This document shows positions 62,862-64,000 of a stretch of 64,000 nt of DNA, piece by piece. The notes beneath the pieces are model-generated. The model saw only the letters and a program-made list of their open reading frames with translations, was not told the origin of the DNA and did not search any database. Origin of the DNA: Flaccisagitta enflata (taxonomy: Eukaryota; Chaetognatha; Sagittoidea; Aphragmophora). Position 1 is the stretch's first letter, and each line of letters opens with the position of its first letter. The position numbers and the translations under genes are program-made. The stretch covers positions 59,768,001-59,832,000 of the forward strand of contig OZ231126.1 in NCBI GenBank assembly GCA_965153355.1, given 5' to 3'.

Positions 62862-63116
62862 CAACGTGTATCTCTTTTTTACGAACAATTTTTGCCTCAC
62901 TGCCTCTGCTTAGACGAAAGCGACTTTGAGGGGTTGTCCTTGACCTTCTCTTATACAAAGTGACACGATTCTTTGTGATTTGCTTTTATCTTCTGCCATA
63001 TCTGTCAGTATGACATTGAAGACGCTCAAAGAGATCTTTGAAGGCCGATGAGAGATCACAATTGTTGGAGGGGCGTGTCTGCTCAAAGGAGTTGCTTCAA
63101 GACAAAAGGAGACAAA
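62862..63116. other. Intergenic, nothing recognised
   Basis: Short unique segment between the CAA block and the 9-mer array. Confidence 0.5.
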
Positions 63117-63369
63117 GACGTCAAAGACGTCAATGACGTCAATGACGTCAATGACAACAATGACGTCAATGACGCCAATGACGTCAATGACGTCAATGAC
63201 ATCAATAACCTCAATGATGTCAATGACGTCAATGTCAATGGTGTCAATGACGTCAATGATGTAGATGACATCAATGACGTCAATGACATTAATGACATCA
63301 ATGATGTCAACGTCAATGACGTTAGTATCATCAATGACGACGATGACGTCAATGATGTCAATGACGTCT
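63117..63369. repeat. 9-bp minisatellite TGACGTCAA (CRE-like)
   Basis: About 28 imperfect units of (A)TGACGTCA(A), of which about nine carry the perfect palindrome TGACGTCA, the consensus cAMP-response/ATF site. Most variants change the CG (TGACATCA, TGATGTCA), as expected from CpG decay. The open frame reads (VND)n and continues 180 bp beyond with no known domain. Confidence 0.88.
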
Positions 63370-63786
63370 ATGCCATTGAGATAACGCCAAGAAATAGATC
63401 AGCCAAAAACGCAAATGATTTACTTGGTGAGATGGATACGAGTTATGCAAAATCGGTATATGAACGTTTGGTATACATGGCAAATAAAAAGAATGATTTG
63501 GTTGTTGTGTTTGTCTGTTTGTGTGTCTGCGACTATGTATCTATGGGATGATTAAAAGTAGATTTTGTCTATTCTGTCTATCTCTTTCTCCGTAATTTGT
63601 TGTTTTGTACAGTGGGGTTCGTGGAATAACAGCCTTAACTGTCTTAATTTCTTGATAAACTGGATATTTGAAATACAAGTTGTCCAATTGATGCTTGTGT
63701 CCCTTAGTTTTTTGGTTGCTATGGAAACCAAAATAATTTTTTCGAACAGTCATAATTGCTATCATATCAATATTTTCACAAATATG

Positions 63787-63998
63787 ATAAGGGAACATTG
63801 TTTAAAATTAGATTTACAACAACTTTCCCACAGTATGTTCTGTAAAAATATCGCTCGTTTAGCTGTTGCTAGGGAGCATCATTTAGTGGTTGCTATGTGT
63901 GATGCTCCCTAGCAACGGCTAAACGAGCAATATTCTTACAGAACATACTGTGGGAAAGTTGTAGCAAATTTGATTCTGAGCAATGTTCCTTGATTATA
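63787..63998. repeat. Palindromic foldback at the right edge
   Basis: The left arm (GGGAACATTG...CCCACAGTATGTTCTG...GCTAGGGAGCATCA) and right arm (TGATGCTCCCTAGC...CAGAACATACTGTGGG...CAATGTTCC) are close reverse complements of about 95 bp around a ~20-bp loop. Its outer limit may lie beyond the window. Confidence 0.85.
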
Positions 63999-64000
63999 TC

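Noticed and set aside
63117-63369. CRISPR-like array
   Set aside because: Units are only 9 bp with no spacers; this is eukaryotic minisatellite DNA.
63048-63551. (VND)n protein over the 9-mer array
   Set aside because: Frame explained by the 9-bp period; the 60 residues beyond it match no family I know, and no splice or promoter evidence supports it.

Overview
This window is eukaryotic nuclear DNA from an animal. It carries multi-exon genes with GT-AG introns for two proteins with clear animal orthologues, an otoferlin-type (type II) ferlin and neudesin (NENF). The clade cannot be fixed from the sequence. The ferlin is unusually intron-poor (one 5.77-kb coding exon) and the DNA is exceptionally rich in microsatellites and short non-autonomous DNA transposons, so an invertebrate is likely. 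There are no prokaryotic operons, rRNA genes, CRISPR arrays or convincing tRNA genes.

Layout. 1-739: edge fragment of a possible RecA/RAD51-like ATPase, broken by a frameshift. 740-10068: repeat-dominated intergenic DNA. 10069-19212 (+): neudesin, two exons around an 8.6-kb intron that holds two transposon-like elements with perfect 8-bp target duplications, a TA-flanked miniature element into whose end one of them inserted, and other repeats. 19213-31695: intergenic repeats, including an element with ~120-bp inverted ends around a minisatellite. 33027-31696 (-): three phase-matched exons of a secreted protein with a discoidin/F5-8 type C-like domain; its 3' part was not found. 33436-48390: intergenic, with foldbacks, minisatellites and (GA)n/(CT)n tracts. 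48537-60953 (+): complete otoferlin-like gene, five exons, 2169 residues, seven C2 domains and a C-terminal membrane anchor. 60954-64000: a repeat element 30 bp past the ferlin stop, a large (CAA)n/(CAC)n block, a 9-mer array of CRE-like octamers, and a palindrome at the right edge.

The three genes are not functionally linked in any obvious way: neudesin is a secreted haem-binding MAPR protein, the discoidin-like protein is secreted, and the ferlin is a Ca2+-dependent membrane-fusion protein.

The most striking material is the repeat landscape. (1) Family A, about 20 copies, starts with a small hairpin and ends with an arm perfectly complementary to the hairpin's 5' strand; the two distant arms change together between subfamilies. 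(2) Four elements share TA-flanked CACTTTTTTT ends but have different interiors. (3) A CpG-rich element of repeated GAGCGAGTGAGCG-like words has copies on both sides of neudesin. (4) A 2.9-kb foldback with ~0.95-kb arms and an 8-bp target duplication sits in ferlin intron 2. (5) The ferlin start codon lies 2 bp after a ~47-copy (CAA)n tract, with a long complementary (GTT)n tract in intron 1.
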